Part shown: in pieces, positions 39,174 to 46,796 of the stretch
Layout of the letters: every line of letters begins with the position of its first letter
How positions within the stretch are numbered: the first letter of the stretch is position 1
Origin: Prolixibacter denitrificans
Lineage (GTDB): Bacteria > Bacteroidota > Bacteroidia > Bacteroidales > Prolixibacteraceae
NCBI RefSeq assembly: GCF_003014495.1
Contig: NZ_PYGC01000002.1
Span: forward strand, 248,001 to 312,000
Direction: 5' to 3'
DNA: 64,000 nucleotides
Notes under the pieces: generated by a model
Database searches by the model: none
What the model saw: the letters and a program-made list of their open reading frames with translations, nothing else
Told to the model about the DNA's origin: nothing
Translations under genes and position numbers: made by a program

Positions 39174-39956
39174 TCAGCCGCTTACCTGCACGTCGATACC
39201 CAATTCATTTTTCACGCGAGTGGCAATTTTTTCCAAATCGTCAGTCGTCACTTTCGAGAGATTCTGGGTGGGCGTATCGCGGGCAATGGTGTATATCATC
39301 ACGCGTTCGGGGCTAATTTCTGCTAGTAGTTTCAACCAGGCCGAAAGCTCTTCTTCGGTGGTATTGTCAATTCGATGTCCGGAAAATTCTCCCCGGATGA
39401 ACATGGTCTGAATGGTGAGCTTTCCTTCGAATTTCTTCATGTTATTCACGACTTCCACCAAGTGAAAACGACCCAGCGGACAATCGAGCAGTTGAATGGT
39501 GTCGGGGATAGCCGAATCGAGCTTCAGGATGTTGTCGTCCACTTTTTTCAGTGCTTCTACCACTTTCGGTTTGTGCAACATGGTCGAATTGGATAGCACT
39601 GCTATTCGGGCATTCGGAAAGTATTCGTTCCGGATGACGATGGTGTCATCGATAATATCAGCAAAAGCGGGATGAAGTGTCGGTTCTCCGTTTCCTGCAA
39701 AGGTAAACACGTCGGGAGCTTCTCCTGCATTTCTCATCTCCTCCAGCTTTTTGCGCAGCAGTTGTGCAACGGTTTTCCGTGAAGGTAGTTCGGCTTTCTT
39801 TTCCCGTTTGTGTGGAGTCCATCCGCACTCGCAGTAGATGCAGTCGAACGAACAGACTTTGGTGTCGTTGGGTAGCAGGTTGATGCCGAGCGAAACCCCC
39901 AGTCGCCGACTTTTGACGGGGCCGAAAATAGTTTGGTCGAAAAGAAATGTGGACAT
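39174..39956 (-). CDS. Radical SAM protein (COG0731-like)
   Basis: A 260-residue radical SAM enzyme. The cluster motif CSFDCIYCECGW (CxxxCxxC) binds the 4Fe-4S cluster, and FTFAGNGEPTLHP is the glycine-rich SAM contact. SRRLGVSLGINLLP before the cluster and the overall length place it in the COG0731 group, related to wybutosine-type enzymes, whose bacterial members have no established reaction. It is 40 bp after the end of... the amidohydrolase gene on the same strand, so the two are likely co-transcribed. Confidence 0.88.
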   Translation of the reverse strand: MSTFLFDQTIFGPVKSRRLGVSLGINLLPNDTKVCSFDCIYCECGWTPHKREKKAELPSRKTVAQLLRKKLEEMRNAGEAPDVFTFAGNGEPTLHPAFADIIDDTIVIRNEYFPNARIAVLSNSTMLHKPKVVEALKKVDDNILKLDSAIPDTIQLLDCPLGRFHLVEVVNNMKKFEGKLTIQTMFIRGEFSGHRIDNTTEEELSAWLKLLAEISPERVMIYTIARDTPTQNLSKVTTDDLEKIATRVKNELGIDVQVSG

Positions 39957-39996
39957 GGTAATAATTTGCTACAAAGATGGGAAATTCTTCGTCAAT

Positions 39997-41196
39997 TTAG
40001 ATTAGCCGTTTTACCCGCGATCCGGGCAGTAATTTCAGTTGTTGCAAATCCATGCCGGTGATGAGATTCAGGCCGGGTTTTTTCCCGGGTTTAATAGTGC
40101 CCAGTTTTCCGTCCATTCGGAGTGCCCGGGCTCCATTTCCGGTGGCCCATTGCACCAGTTCACCGAATGGTATGTCCGGGAAATACTGGTGAAGGGTAAT
40201 CATTTCGTCGAGTACCGACAGCGAATGATTGGACGACAGACTGTCGGTTCCCAGGCAGATGTTCAGGCCGTTGGAGCGGAGCATTTCCACATCCGGGAGA
40301 CGATCTTCTATAAACAAATTGGAATTGGGGCACAGCACCAGCGATGTTTTCCCCTCGTCGCGGTTAGCATGGAGCCAATCGAGTTCTTCTTTTCCAGTAA
40401 ATGTATTGTGTACGAGGAGTAGCTGGCTCGAGGCCGGCAAAAACGGCAATACGCTTTCCAGCGAATTCTTCCCGGTAGGGTGAAACGACTTTAGATCGAT
40501 GCCGAGGTTTTTCCTGATGTGCTTCGCAATCTTGCCTTTCCCCGTTTGGTAGAGTTCATTTTCCTCATTGCTTTCCTGGTTATGCATGGTGAGAATCGCG
40601 TTCTGTTCTAACGCCAGTTCACCTATTTTGCGGAAAAGTTGCTCCGAAATGGAATAAGGTGCGTGAGGAACAACAGAAGCATTTAAACCCAGTTCGAGTG
40701 CTTTTTTCTGCAAAAGCGTAGTGTACTCGAAAGCTGCATCAGCCCGGGAAGGTGAGAATCCCAGGGCTTCGATGAATGTGTGATACTGAATTGGCGATGA
40801 CTTTTTCGTGTCGAAAGCCAGCGGATTGTTGGCAATATCTCCCACGGCTACAATGCCGTTTCGCTGCATTTCAGCGTCGGCAATCCGGGCCGCTTCCTTG
40901 ATGAGGTCTTCCTGTATTTCGCGTTGTTTGACAATGCGGGAGAGAAATCCGGCCATCCCGGTTTTTTCAGGAAACGTATTTCTCAGATGAGATAACTCGA
41001 GATGGCAGTGTGCATTTATGAATCCCGGAACGATGACGCCGCTGTAAAACTTTACGCTGGCTTTTTCCGGCAGTTGACCGCCAGTGTCGATGATTTCTTT
41101 GATGGTGCCATCCTTTTCGGTGACAACGATCCCGTTTTTGTATACTTTTCCGTTACCGGTGAATATATAATGAGCTGCGAACTTATTTTTTGCCAT
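39997..41196 (-). CDS. Amidohydrolase-superfamily deaminase-like enzyme
   Basis: A 399-residue metal-dependent hydrolase. The metal motif is GFINAHCHLELSH (HxH), with a later His in VVPHAPYSIS, the general acid-type segment TMHNQESNEENE, LLVHNTFTG and LGTDSLSSNHSLSVLDEM carrying the last metal Asp. This is the pattern of S-adenosylhomocysteine, guanine and aminofutalosine deaminases. In Bacteroidota similar proteins are sometimes annotated as aminofutalosine deaminase of the alternative menaquinone pathway, but no other gene of that pathway is in the window. Its first 14 bases overlap the end of the DUF4296 gene. Confidence 0.82.
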   Translation of the reverse strand: MAKNKFAAHYIFTGNGKVYKNGIVVTEKDGTIKEIIDTGGQLPEKASVKFYSGVIVPGFINAHCHLELSHLRNTFPEKTGMAGFLSRIVKQREIQEDLIKEAARIADAEMQRNGIVAVGDIANNPLAFDTKKSSPIQYHTFIEALGFSPSRADAAFEYTTLLQKKALELGLNASVVPHAPYSISEQLFRKIGELALEQNAILTMHNQESNEENELYQTGKGKIAKHIRKNLGIDLKSFHPTGKNSLESVLPFLPASSQLLLVHNTFTGKEELDWLHANRDEGKTSLVLCPNSNLFIEDRLPDVEMLRSNGLNICLGTDSLSSNHSLSVLDEMITLHQYFPDIPFGELVQWATGNGARALRMDGKLGTIKPGKKPGLNLITGMDLQQLKLLPGSRVKRLI

Positions 41197-41563
41197 CGTC
41201 GGGCTTGAGTTTGGGTTCTTCTTTCTTTGCCTGTTCTTCCATCTCGTTAAGCCGGTTCAGCACCTGGTCGTAAATGGCGTCATATTTTTCGGGATGTTTA
41301 CCATAGTAGAGCACCGATTTGGCAAATACATCCGGGTCGACGTCGTGTTTCTTGCAAATGGAAAAATAAAGGTCGTTGGAAAAATTTTTGGTGGTTTGAT
41401 CGAGGCGGAACCGTTGGCCGTTGATGGCCTCCGAGAGGTGCATATCGACCAGCAGATCCACCATCTGTTTTTGAGGGAGAATTCCTTTCGGAGTTTTATT
41501 ACTGTCGGAGCACGAAGCCAGCAGCCATAGTGCCGATATGAGTAAGAATATTTTTGTCCGCAT
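41183..41563 (-). CDS. DUF4296 lipoprotein
   Basis: A 126-residue lipoprotein (lipobox LLASC near 17-18, then SDSN). The core GILPQKQMVDLLVDMHLSEA and YFSICKKHDVDPDVFAKSVL followed by YYGKHPEKYDAIYDQVL is the DUF4296 signature, a family restricted to Bacteroidota and of unknown function. The C-terminus is highly charged. It leads the operon with the amidohydrolase and radical SAM genes. Confidence 0.88.
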   Translation of the reverse strand: MRTKIFLLISALWLLASCSDSNKTPKGILPQKQMVDLLVDMHLSEAINGQRFRLDQTTKNFSNDLYFSICKKHDVDPDVFAKSVLYYGKHPEKYDAIYDQVLNRLNEMEEQAKKEEPKLKPDDGKK

Positions 41564-41763
41564 GATTCTGTTTTAGTGAGACCAAAGATACTTACCCATT
41601 GTATGAAAGACAAATGTTAAAGTTGCTGAAAATCGGGGGACCATAGTATTAAAAAGTCTGTTTTGGGTTATGACGGGGCGATTTTTATCCTCGCAATTGC
41701 TGTTTTATGTCATATTATCGCAAAAGGGTAACAAACGTCAGTCTTTAGGGGAAACGAAAAATA
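41564..41763. other. Intergenic stretch upstream of candidate ncRNA
   Basis: About 200 AT-rich bases with no gene or repeat that I can recognise. They hold the divergent control regions of the DUF4296 operon and the RNA candidate. Confidence 0.4.
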
Positions 41764-41771
41764 TATTTTTG
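41764..41771 (+). promoter_or_regulatory. -7 box in front of candidate ncRNA
   Basis: TATTTTTG is a perfect Bacteroidota -7 box. The -33 region has only a partial match (TTTAG near 41744). Transcription would begin near 41778. Confidence 0.45.
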
Positions 41772-41777
41772 ACATTG

Positions 41778-42001
41778 GTTTCGAAGAAGTTCAATCAAAA
41801 TATGGGGTAAGAGTTGGCCGGGCAAATTAAGAGTAGGATTAGTCGACGACAGTAATTGTCGATGAAATGCCGGCCGGCGGAATATGAGAGAGTGTGAGCG
41901 ACCGACAGCGGATGGTTCAAATTTCCGGTTGTCCGTTGAAGGTCTGTAAATACGTGTGGAATAGCTGGAAAACGGTAGTCTGGCGGCTACCGTTTTTTTT
42001 T
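41778..42001 (+). ncRNA. Candidate structured non-coding RNA
   Basis: About 224 bases bounded by a perfect -7 box and a strong terminator, with no sensible reading frame. Strong internal pairing is visible: GGCCGGGCA (41816 onward) with TGCCGGCC (around 41868), a long-range helix with one bulged G; CGACA / TGTCG inside it; and CAGCGGA / TCCGTTG further on. The size fits RNAs such as 6S RNA, but I cannot align it to 6S, RNase P, tmRNA or SRP RNA by eye. Identity unknown. Confidence 0.45.
41969..42001 (+). terminator. Strong terminator of the candidate ncRNA
   Basis: AAAACGGTAG and CTACCGTTTT form a perfect 10-bp stem with an 8-base loop and a run of T residues to 42001. On the minus strand it could also serve the ABC transporter gene, but the T run there is only four bases. 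Confidence 0.88.
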
Positions 42002-42004
42002 ATT

Positions 42005-42784
42005 CTATGATTGTTCGTCTTTTAATTCCTGCTTTTTCAAGGTCCGCATCTCGCGGTAAAGCGGCGAAGCAAAAACAAAGTCGTTCAACTTCTCATTCGA
42101 CGTGTACAGAATTTCGTTTTTATTCCCTTCCCACCATTTTTCTCCATGCGAAATGAACAGAATGTTGTCACCAATTTCCATTACCGAGTTCATATCGTGC
42201 GTGTTGATAATGGTCGTGATGTCCAGGTCGCGCGTAATCTGATTGATCAGGTTGTCAATCAGAATGGAGGTCATCGGGTCGAGACCCGAGTTGGGCTCGT
42301 CACAAAATAGGTATTTCGGATTGAGCACGATGGCCCGGGCAATCGCTACACGTTTACGCATCCCTCCCGAAATTTCAGCTGGATATAATTCGTTGGCACC
42401 TTTGATATCGACCCGTTCGAGGCAGAAGTTAACCCGGTCAAGCTTTTCCTTTTCTGTTTGCTTGCTGAACATGTCGAGCGGAAAGCGCACATTTTCTTCT
42501 ACCGTAAGGGAATCGAACAACGCACCGCCCTGGAAAACCATGCCGATATCCTGCCGCAAACTTTTCCGTTCTTTATTTGAGAAGTGGGCCACATCTTCTC
42601 CGTTGTACAGAATTTCTCCCTCATCAATCTCGAGTAAGCCAACAATGGATTTCAGCAAAACGGTCTTACCCGAACCGCTTTGTCCGATAATCAGATTGGT
42701 TTTTCCTTTCTCGAATTTGGTGGATATATCTTTCAGAACCGGGCGTTCTTCGAAGGATTTGCACAGGTTTTTTATCTCGATCAT
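42005..42784 (-). CDS. mlaF: MlaF-like ABC transporter ATPase
   Basis: A 259-residue ABC ATPase. Walker A is GQSGSGKT (about 36-43), the signature is ISGGMRKRV, Walker B is YLFCDEPNSGLDP, and the switch His is in INTHD. The GMRKRVAIARA variant of the signature is typical of MlaF/Ttg2A-type ATPases that move phospholipids between the inner and outer membranes. It overlaps the permease gene by 4 bp (ATGA). A substrate-binding MCE-domain protein (MlaD), which completes such systems, is not encoded next to it. Confidence 0.92.
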   Translation of the reverse strand: MIEIKNLCKSFEERPVLKDISTKFEKGKTNLIIGQSGSGKTVLLKSIVGLLEIDEGEILYNGEDVAHFSNKERKSLRQDIGMVFQGGALFDSLTVEENVRFPLDMFSKQTEKEKLDRVNFCLERVDIKGANELYPAEISGGMRKRVAIARAIVLNPKYLFCDEPNSGLDPMTSILIDNLINQITRDLDITTIINTHDMNSVMEIGDNILFISHGEKWWEGNKNEILYTSNEKLNDFVFASPLYREMRTLKKQELKDEQS

Positions 42785-43521
42785 TTGAAGAAGATTTGCG
42801 TCAGAATTAAATCAAAAAACAGAATTAAAATACTGGTTGTCACCACCGACTGTGTACTTACTTTTCCTACCTCGAGCGCACCTCCATCGACATAATAACC
42901 TTTGTATGCCGGCACCGATGCAATGAGGAAACCGAATACCAGCGTTTTTAATCCCGAAAAGGTAACATAGTAGGGTACGAATGCGTAAGTCACACCATTC
43001 AGATATTGGGCGGTTGTGACAACTCCGGCCATTGGACCAGTGATTAAGCCACCAACCAGTCCCGTGGCAATACTCAGGATGAACAGCATCGGACTCACAA
43101 AAACCACCGCGATAATTTTGGGAAGAATGAGGAACGAAGCCGAGTTAACACCCATAATTTCCATCGAATCAATCTGCTCGGTAATTCGCATACTTCCTAT
43201 TTCGGTGGCAATGTTGGCACCAACTTTTCCGGCCAGCATCAGGCTAAGAACCGTCGAAGAGAACTCGAGTATGAGTGTATCGCGGTTGCCGAGTCCAATC
43301 AAATAGCTGGGCATAAACGGATTGGTTAGGTTATAGGTTAACTGAAGGGTGATAATTCCTCCCATGAAAACCGATATGATCACCACGATGCCAATGGAAT
43401 CAATTCCTAGTTTTTCGATCTCAACCAGTAACTGACGCCAGTAAATCCGGCCTTTTTCCGGCTTACTGAATACTTTCTTCATCAGTAACATATACTGACC
43501 CAGGTGGAAGAAGAATTTCAT
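42781..43521 (-). CDS. mlaE: MlaE-family ABC permease
   Basis: A 246-residue membrane protein with about five to six hydrophobic segments and the MlaE signatures FMGGIITLQ, AGKVGANIATEIGSMRITEQIDSMEIMGVN and GVTYAFVPYYVTFSGLKT. MlaE forms the membrane part of the lipid asymmetry transporter with MlaF, here encoded downstream with a four-base overlap. In the upstream region a minus-strand -7 box (TAATTTTG at 43764-43771) may be the promoter, giving a leader of about 240 bases. Confidence 0.93.
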   Translation of the reverse strand: MKFFFHLGQYMLLMKKVFSKPEKGRIYWRQLLVEIEKLGIDSIGIVVIISVFMGGIITLQLTYNLTNPFMPSYLIGLGNRDTLILEFSSTVLSLMLAGKVGANIATEIGSMRITEQIDSMEIMGVNSASFLILPKIIAVVFVSPMLFILSIATGLVGGLITGPMAGVVTTAQYLNGVTYAFVPYYVTFSGLKTLVFGFLIASVPAYKGYYVDGGALEVGKVSTQSVVTTSILILFFDLILTQIFFK

Positions 43522-43878
43522 ATATCTGGTTTTTCTAATTCTTTGTAATGCCTTTTGTCGTGCATTATTTGCTCAGGTCTTGTCGAATTTCCGGTCTGCT
43601 TTTCAGTTCGGTTCTTTAACCTATTATTGTACAAATATGCGCGTGTCTTTGTTTTACGGATAAAATAACAAGTTGATTATCAGCAGTTATTTTCTCTGAA
43701 CCATTTCTTTCCTAAACACCCGAACCGGATGGATAGCCTGTTTGATACATTGATCTAAAAGTACAAAATTATTAAGGAATGCTCTTATTTCTGCCTTTTC
43801 TTAGCTATTTGATCATCCTGAAGGATTTTGACTTTACCTTTGCAAAAATTTGGATAAATTTGGTACAAAACCGTTCAT
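43522..43878. other. Divergent control region between mlaE and manC
   Basis: These 357 bases contain no gene. On the left-going strand there is one -7 match (43764-43771); on the right-going strand there are two, at 43835-43842 and 43855-43862. The rest is AT-rich without repeats. Confidence 0.5.
43835..43842 (+). promoter_or_regulatory. Likely manC -7 box
   Basis: TACCTTTG fits the consensus and has TTTG at 43808-43811 upstream (23-bp spacer). A second match, TAAATTTG, lies at 43855-43862. Leader of about 30 bases if the first is used. Confidence 0.45.
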
Positions 43879-44967
43879 ATGGACAATTGCAATAATTACT
43901 GCGTCATTATGGCTGGTGGTATCGGAAGTCGATTCTGGCCGCTCAGTACGCAAGACAGACCGAAACAATTTATTGATATTCTGGGAGTAGGAAAGTCTTT
44001 ACTTCAACTCACTTTTGAACGCTTCAACAAGATATTCCCTGCTGAAAATATACTGATAGTTACCAGTGAGCGTTACCGCGAAATGGTGTTGGAGCAGCTG
44101 CCTCAGCTGGATTCGGACCAGGTGCTGTGTGAGCCGCTCAGAAGAAATACAGCGCCTTGTATGGCTTATGCGACCCATAAAATTCTTAGTCGCTGTAAAG
44201 ATGCCAACATCGTTGTGGCTCCGTCCGATCATCTGATTTTGAAAGAAGATGCGTTTCTGGAGGAGATTCGTAAAGGAATGGATTTCACTGAAAAGAACAA
44301 CGTACTTTTAACGCTCGGAATAAAACCAAGCAGACCTGAAACAGGATATGGATATATTCAGGTAGCGGACAGTTGTGAGTACGATGATTATGATAATCTG
44401 TATCATGTAAAAACATTTACCGAAAAGCCCGATCGGAAAATGGCTCAGCTGTTTATGGAGACAGGTGAATTCTTTTGGAATTCGGGCATTTTTATCTGGT
44501 CCGTAAAGGCCATTCACGAAGCATTGTCGAAGTACCTTCCGGATGTGAACACCGTTTTTGAGAAGGGCTACAAATATTACCATACAGAAGACGAAGTCCA
44601 TTTTATCAATAAAGCGTATTCTGAATGTCCGAATATTTCTATCGATTACGGAATTATGGAGAAGGCGGATAACGTCTACGTTCTTTGTTCCGATTTTGGT
44701 TGGTCCGATCTGGGAACCTGGGGCTCTCTTCACGAAAATCATCATGTCGATGAAAATCAAAATGCCGTGTGGGGAAACAAGGTTTTTCTTTATGAAACCA
44801 GAGATAGCATCATCAATATGCAAGGAGAAAAAACTGCTGTGGTGCAGGGGTTGGAAGGGTACATTGTTGTGGAAACAGACAATACTCTTTTGATTTGCAA
44901 AAAGGATGATGAGCAACAAATCAGGCAGTTTGTTGCAGATGTGAATCTGGCAGAAGAGAAAAAGTAA
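43879..44967 (+). CDS. manC: Mannose-1-phosphate guanylyltransferase
   Basis: A 362-residue nucleotidyltransferase with the motif VIMAGGIGSRFWPLSTQDRP near the start and PKQFIDI following, then VAPSDHLI, FTEKPD and WNSGIFIW, all typical of GDP-mannose pyrophosphorylases. It makes GDP-mannose for glycan synthesis. The short length shows it lacks the phosphomannose isomerase domain found in bifunctional enzymes. It stands alone with its own promoter and terminator. Confidence 0.93.
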   Translation: MDNCNNYCVIMAGGIGSRFWPLSTQDRPKQFIDILGVGKSLLQLTFERFNKIFPAENILIVTSERYREMVLEQLPQLDSDQVLCEPLRRNTAPCMAYATHKILSRCKDANIVVAPSDHLILKEDAFLEEIRKGMDFTEKNNVLLTLGIKPSRPETGYGYIQVADSCEYDDYDNLYHVKTFTEKPDRKMAQLFMETGEFFWNSGIFIWSVKAIHEALSKYLPDVNTVFEKGYKYYHTEDEVHFINKAYSECPNISIDYGIMEKADNVYVLCSDFGWSDLGTWGSLHENHHVDENQNAVWGNKVFLYETRDSIINMQGEKTAVVQGLEGYIVVETDNTLLICKKDDEQQIRQFVADVNLAEEKK

Positions 44968-44991
44968 TCACAAAATATTTATTACAATAAG

Positions 44992-45023
44992 AGGCTTCCT
45001 CAAAAGGAGGCCTTTGTTGTTTT
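44992..45023 (+). terminator. Terminator of manC
   Basis: AGGCTTCCT and AGGAGGCCT pair over 9 bp (one G-U) around CAAA, followed by TTGTTGTTTT. Confidence 0.75.
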
Positions 45024-45077
45024 GCCTGTCATCTGATCTGGCTGATTTTTATACCTTAGGCATCAAATCTGAAAATT

Positions 45078-45905
45078 ATGCAACGAAAAATCCATCTTTT
45101 CCTGACGCTGGCCATCCTGTTCCTCGCGTCCTGTTCTCATTCCGGTAAAACCGGAAAACAAAAAGGACCGGTCGTACTGATAAAAACAGAATATGGCAAC
45201 ATGAAAGTGTTGTTGTACAACGAAACACCACAACACCGCGATAATTTCCTGAAACTGGTCAAGCAGGGATTCTACAACGGACTGCTTTTTCACCGCGTAA
45301 TTCCTGAGTTCATGATTCAGGGCGGCGATCCGAAGTCGCGGGATGCAGAACCCGGTCAGATGTTGGGAAACGGTGGCCCGGGTTATACCCTTCCGGCAGA
45401 ATTCCGGCCCGATTTGATTCATAAGAAAGGTGCTCTGGCAGCAGCGCGTCTGGGCGATCAGGAAAATCCGGAAAAGCGTTCATCCGGCTCACAGTTTTAC
45501 ATTGTCGAAGGGAAAGTCTTTACGCCGCAAGCCCTGGATTCGCTGGAAGCATTGCGCACGCAGCATGAAGCTCAGACGATTTATCATCAGCTGTTTATGA
45601 AGAAGGCCGACTCGGTACGCATATTGCAGGAGCAAGGGAAGCAGATTGAGTATGCTGATATGCTCGATCGATTGGAAAAGCAGGCTCAGGATAGTGCCGC
45701 TTTGCATCCGTTCCATTTTACGAAACAGCAACGGGAGACCTATACCACCATTGGCGGTGTTCCGCATCTCGATGGCAACTACACCGTATTTGGTGAGGTG
45801 ATTGAAGGCCTGAATGTAATCGATTCCATTGCTCACGTAAAAACGGATGATCACGACAGGCCCGTGAAAGATGTGAAGATGAGCATGAAAATATTGAAGG
45901 ATTAG
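45078..45905 (+). CDS. Cyclophilin-type peptidyl-prolyl isomerase lipoprotein
   Basis: A 275-residue lipoprotein (lipobox FLASC, Cys19). The cyclophilin core starts near residue 33 (VVLIKTEYGNMKVLLYNETP) with FYNGLLFHRVIPEFMIQGGD carrying the catalytic Arg/Phe segment, SGSQFYIVEG, and DGNYTVFGEVIEGLNVID near the C-terminus. About 75 helical, charged residues (roughly 155-225) are inserted between the QFYIV strand and the final strands, unlike ordinary cyclophilins. It should speed proline isomerisation in the periplasm. First of three tandem cyclophilin genes. Confidence 0.92.
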   Translation: MQRKIHLFLTLAILFLASCSHSGKTGKQKGPVVLIKTEYGNMKVLLYNETPQHRDNFLKLVKQGFYNGLLFHRVIPEFMIQGGDPKSRDAEPGQMLGNGGPGYTLPAEFRPDLIHKKGALAAARLGDQENPEKRSSGSQFYIVEGKVFTPQALDSLEALRTQHEAQTIYHQLFMKKADSVRILQEQGKQIEYADMLDRLEKQAQDSAALHPFHFTKQQRETYTTIGGVPHLDGNYTVFGEVIEGLNVIDSIAHVKTDDHDRPVKDVKMSMKILKD

Positions 45906-45906
45906 C

Positions 45907-45945
45907 GAAGAAGTCAGGCTATTTGCCTGTTTCTTCAATTTTCAT
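45907..45945 (+). terminator. Terminator-like hairpin between cyclophilin genes
   Basis: GAAGAA..CAGGC pairs with GCCTG..TTCTTC around a TATTT loop, followed by AATTTTC. It may only partly end transcription, since the next cyclophilin gene follows closely. Confidence 0.55.
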
Positions 45946-45980
45946 TTTATTCACGGAAAACATCAAAAACAGACCGGATT

Positions 45981-46796
45981 GTGAAGAAGATCGTTTTCTT
46001 GTTGGTATTATTTTTTGCAGTAATTGCTGCTAAAGCTCAGCAGCCCGAACATGTTGTGGTTATCTCAACGAACTTCGGTGATATGAAGTGCAAATTGTAT
46101 AACGACACACCGAAACACCGCGACAAATTTTTACAGGAAGTCAGGAAGGGTTACTACAACGGAACCTTGTTCTACAGGGTGATACATAATTTTCTGATTC
46201 AGGGTGGAGCTGCTGATTCGCGCAATGCGCCTCCGGGGAAGCGCATTGGCTATGGAGATCCGGCATTCACGGTCGACGATGAGATTCGTCCAAACCATTT
46301 CCACAAGAAAGGAGCTTTGTGTGCTCCCCGCCAACCCGACAAAGTGAATCCGTTCAAGCAATCCGATATTTCGCAGTTTTATATTGTCGAAGGACGTGTT
46401 TTTCGTCCGGGAGAATTGGATACCATGGAACTGGCAAACAATGTTCCGATTAAGCAACAAATCGTCAATCAGATTCTGACACCCGAAATAAAAGCGAAGC
46501 TGAAAAAACTAAAAGAGGAAAAGAAAGTAAAGGAATTCCGGGCGCTTGCTAATCCTATTAAAGGACAAATCGAAACGGAATATGCTTTGAACCCTCATGT
46601 GCTGAAGTTCTCCAAAGCGCAGCGAAAAGCATACACAACGGTTGGCGGTTATCCGGAACTGGACAGAAAGTACACAGTTTTTGGCGAAGTGATTGATGGC
46701 TTTGATGTCATTGATAAGATTGCTGCAATGAAGACAGACAAAAATGATCGTCCCCTCACGGATGTGAAAATTTTAAATATTAAAGTAATCAAGTAA
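45981..46796 (+). CDS. Cyclophilin-type peptidyl-prolyl isomerase, exported
   Basis: A 271-residue protein starting with GTG; the signal peptide (IVFLLVLFFAVIAAKAQ) follows directly and no ATG is available. It is clearly a paralogue of the preceding gene: VVVISTNFGDMKCKLYNDTP, YYNGTLFYRVIHNFLIQGG, ISQFYIVEG, then a lysine-rich helical insert (about 150-205), and DRKYTVFGEVIDGFDVID. It lacks a lipobox, so it should be soluble in the periplasm. Its stop codon abuts the ATG of the third cyclophilin gene, so those two are translationally close-coupled. Confidence 0.92.
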   Translation: MKKIVFLLVLFFAVIAAKAQQPEHVVVISTNFGDMKCKLYNDTPKHRDKFLQEVRKGYYNGTLFYRVIHNFLIQGGAADSRNAPPGKRIGYGDPAFTVDDEIRPNHFHKKGALCAPRQPDKVNPFKQSDISQFYIVEGRVFRPGELDTMELANNVPIKQQIVNQILTPEIKAKLKKLKEEKKVKEFRALANPIKGQIETEYALNPHVLKFSKAQRKAYTTVGGYPELDRKYTVFGEVIDGFDVIDKIAAMKTDKNDRPLTDVKILNIKVIK

